NCBI GenBank assembly: GCA_947302515.1
Contig: CAMYVT010000006.1
Span: 1-55,823, forward strand
DNA from: an uncultured Caryophanales bacterium
GTDB taxonomy: Bacteria; Bacillota_I; Bacilli_A; RF39; UBA660
Direction: 5' to 3'
Length of the DNA stretch: 55,823 bases
The translations under genes were made by a program, and so were the position numbers. Shown piece by piece: positions 55,292 to 55,823 of this stretch (positions are counted from its first letter, which is position 1; each line of letters starts with the position of its first letter). The notes beneath the pieces were generated by a model. It made no database searches. It had not been told where the DNA came from and saw only the letters and a program-made list of their open reading frames with translations.

Positions 55292-55823
55292 ATGAAGAAA
55301 TTATTGTTTATTACACTATTATTAACAATTATTTTTATTCCTAAAAATATTTATGCACAAGAAGAGTGGATAAATACTGAAGAAGGAACATATTATCTTA
55401 TTGATGGAAATCCTGTAACTGGAATATATGAAATAGATGGAGAAAAATACTATTTTGATGAGAATGGAAAACAAGTAACAGGGTTTATCAAAATAGATGG
55501 AAAGAATTATTTCTTCAGTAGAACTTATGGTTATGCTTTAAAAGGCTGGGTATATAATTTCGAAGGTAAATGGTATGAGCAAGAGGATGGTTCTCTATTA
55601 ACTGGATATCAAACAATAGATGGAAAAAACTATTATTTTGATGAAAATGGTATGCTACAAACAGGATTTATTAATATAAATGGTAAACCATATTTCTTTA
55701 GTAGGACATATGAATATGCCTTAGAAGGCTGGGTAAGCAACTTTGAAGGTAAATGGTATGAGCAAGAAGATGGTTCTCTATTAACTGGATATCAAACAAT
55801 AGATGGAAAAAACTATTATTTTG
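55292..55823 (+). CDS. Secreted cell-wall-binding repeat protein (3' end outside the window)
   Basis: The frame is open from ATG 55292 to the window edge, 177 codons. MKKLLFITLLLTIIFIPK begins a signal peptide ending in IYA. It is followed at once by the same 61-residue repeats as the GH25 protein: WINTEEGTYYL, then GWVYNFEGKWYEQEDGSLLT and GWVSNFEGKWYEQEDGSLLT, with FFSRTYGYAL in between. The GW codons at 55544 and 55727 are again 183 bases apart. In the GH25 protein the repeats come before the enzyme; here they follow the signal peptide directly, so a catalytic domain, if any, lies beyond the window. GGTAGGAT precedes the start. It may be a second wall hydrolase. Confidence 0.88.
   Translation, partial: MKKLLFITLLLTIIFIPKNIYAQEEWINTEEGTYYLIDGNPVTGIYEIDGEKYYFDENGKQVTGFIKIDGKNYFFSRTYGYALKGWVYNFEGKWYEQEDGSLLTGYQTIDGKNYYFDENGMLQTGFININGKPYFFSRTYEYALEGWVSNFEGKWYEQEDGSLLTGYQTIDGKNYYF

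Overview
The window is one continuous stretch of AT-rich, tightly packed DNA from a low-GC Gram-positive bacterium, most likely an uncultured gut member of the Bacilli (RF39 / Erysipelotrichales-like). This placement rests on the very A/T-biased codon use, the ligA-lipoprotein-gatCAB neighbourhood that resembles the pcrA-ligA-camS/gatCAB region of Bacillus, an LTA-synthase-type sulfatase, an LCP-family protein, PASTA repeats, and secreted cell-wall-binding hydrolases. TGA is used as a stop (ligA, the ABC ATPase, the 4,6-dehydratase) and tryptophan is TGG, so this is the standard bacterial code and not the Mycoplasma code. No tRNA, rRNA, CRISPR array, insertion sequence or phage module was seen. 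No gene-free stretch exceeds about 200 bases.

Layout. (1) 1-8750 holds housekeeping genes: the 3' part of ligA, a transglutaminase-like lipoprotein, an OB-fold-like membrane protein, a TasA/camelysin-like surface protein, and gatC-gatA-gatB. (2) 8753-24021 is an envelope region: a membrane protein, a sensor with a degenerate GGDEF domain, YihY, an LTA-synthase-like sulfatase with a small partner, a second TasA/camelysin-like surface protein, a minus-strand LCP transferase carrying a C-terminal PASTA-like domain, a large secreted glucosaminidase, and a minus-strand PASTA-repeat membrane protein. (3) 24150-50984 is a surface-glycan locus of about 27 kb: a polymerase/ligase-GT4 fusion, several GT2 enzymes including two polyprenyl-phosphate-type ones, a HAD phosphatase, three large multi-pass GT-C-like proteins (two of them fused to other domains), a decaprenyl-phosphate-phosphoribosyltransferase-like UbiA protein, a SGNH hydrolase, a two-gene ABC polysaccharide exporter, a three-gene pathway to a UDP-2-acetamido-2,6-dideoxy-L-hexose, a double GT4, an FrhB-pyruvyltransferase fusion and a further GT2. 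(4) 50992-55823 holds a secreted GH25 lysozyme with four Ig-like domains and a precisely periodic 183-bp cell-wall-binding repeat array, then the start of a second secreted protein with the same repeats that runs off the window.

How it fits together (inference). The glycan locus seems to make a wall- or membrane-attached polymer. Its activated sugars include a UDP-L-QuiNAc-like nucleotide sugar and perhaps a pentose on a polyprenyl carrier. The chain would be built by cytoplasmic GT2/GT4 enzymes, exported by the Wzm/Wzt-type ABC pair, and decorated outside by GT-C enzymes that use lipid-linked sugars, with acyl and pyruvyl groups added. The LCP protein, the LTA-synthase-like enzyme and the wall hydrolases on either side would attach and remodel it. 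The combination of a UbiA-type phosphoribosyltransferase, a HAD phosphatase and GT-C fusion enzymes is the part most likely to be undescribed.

Transcription signals are unusually easy to read: most units start with a TATAAT preceded by an extended -10 TGn, often 17 bases from a -35, and most end in a clear hairpin plus T-run.
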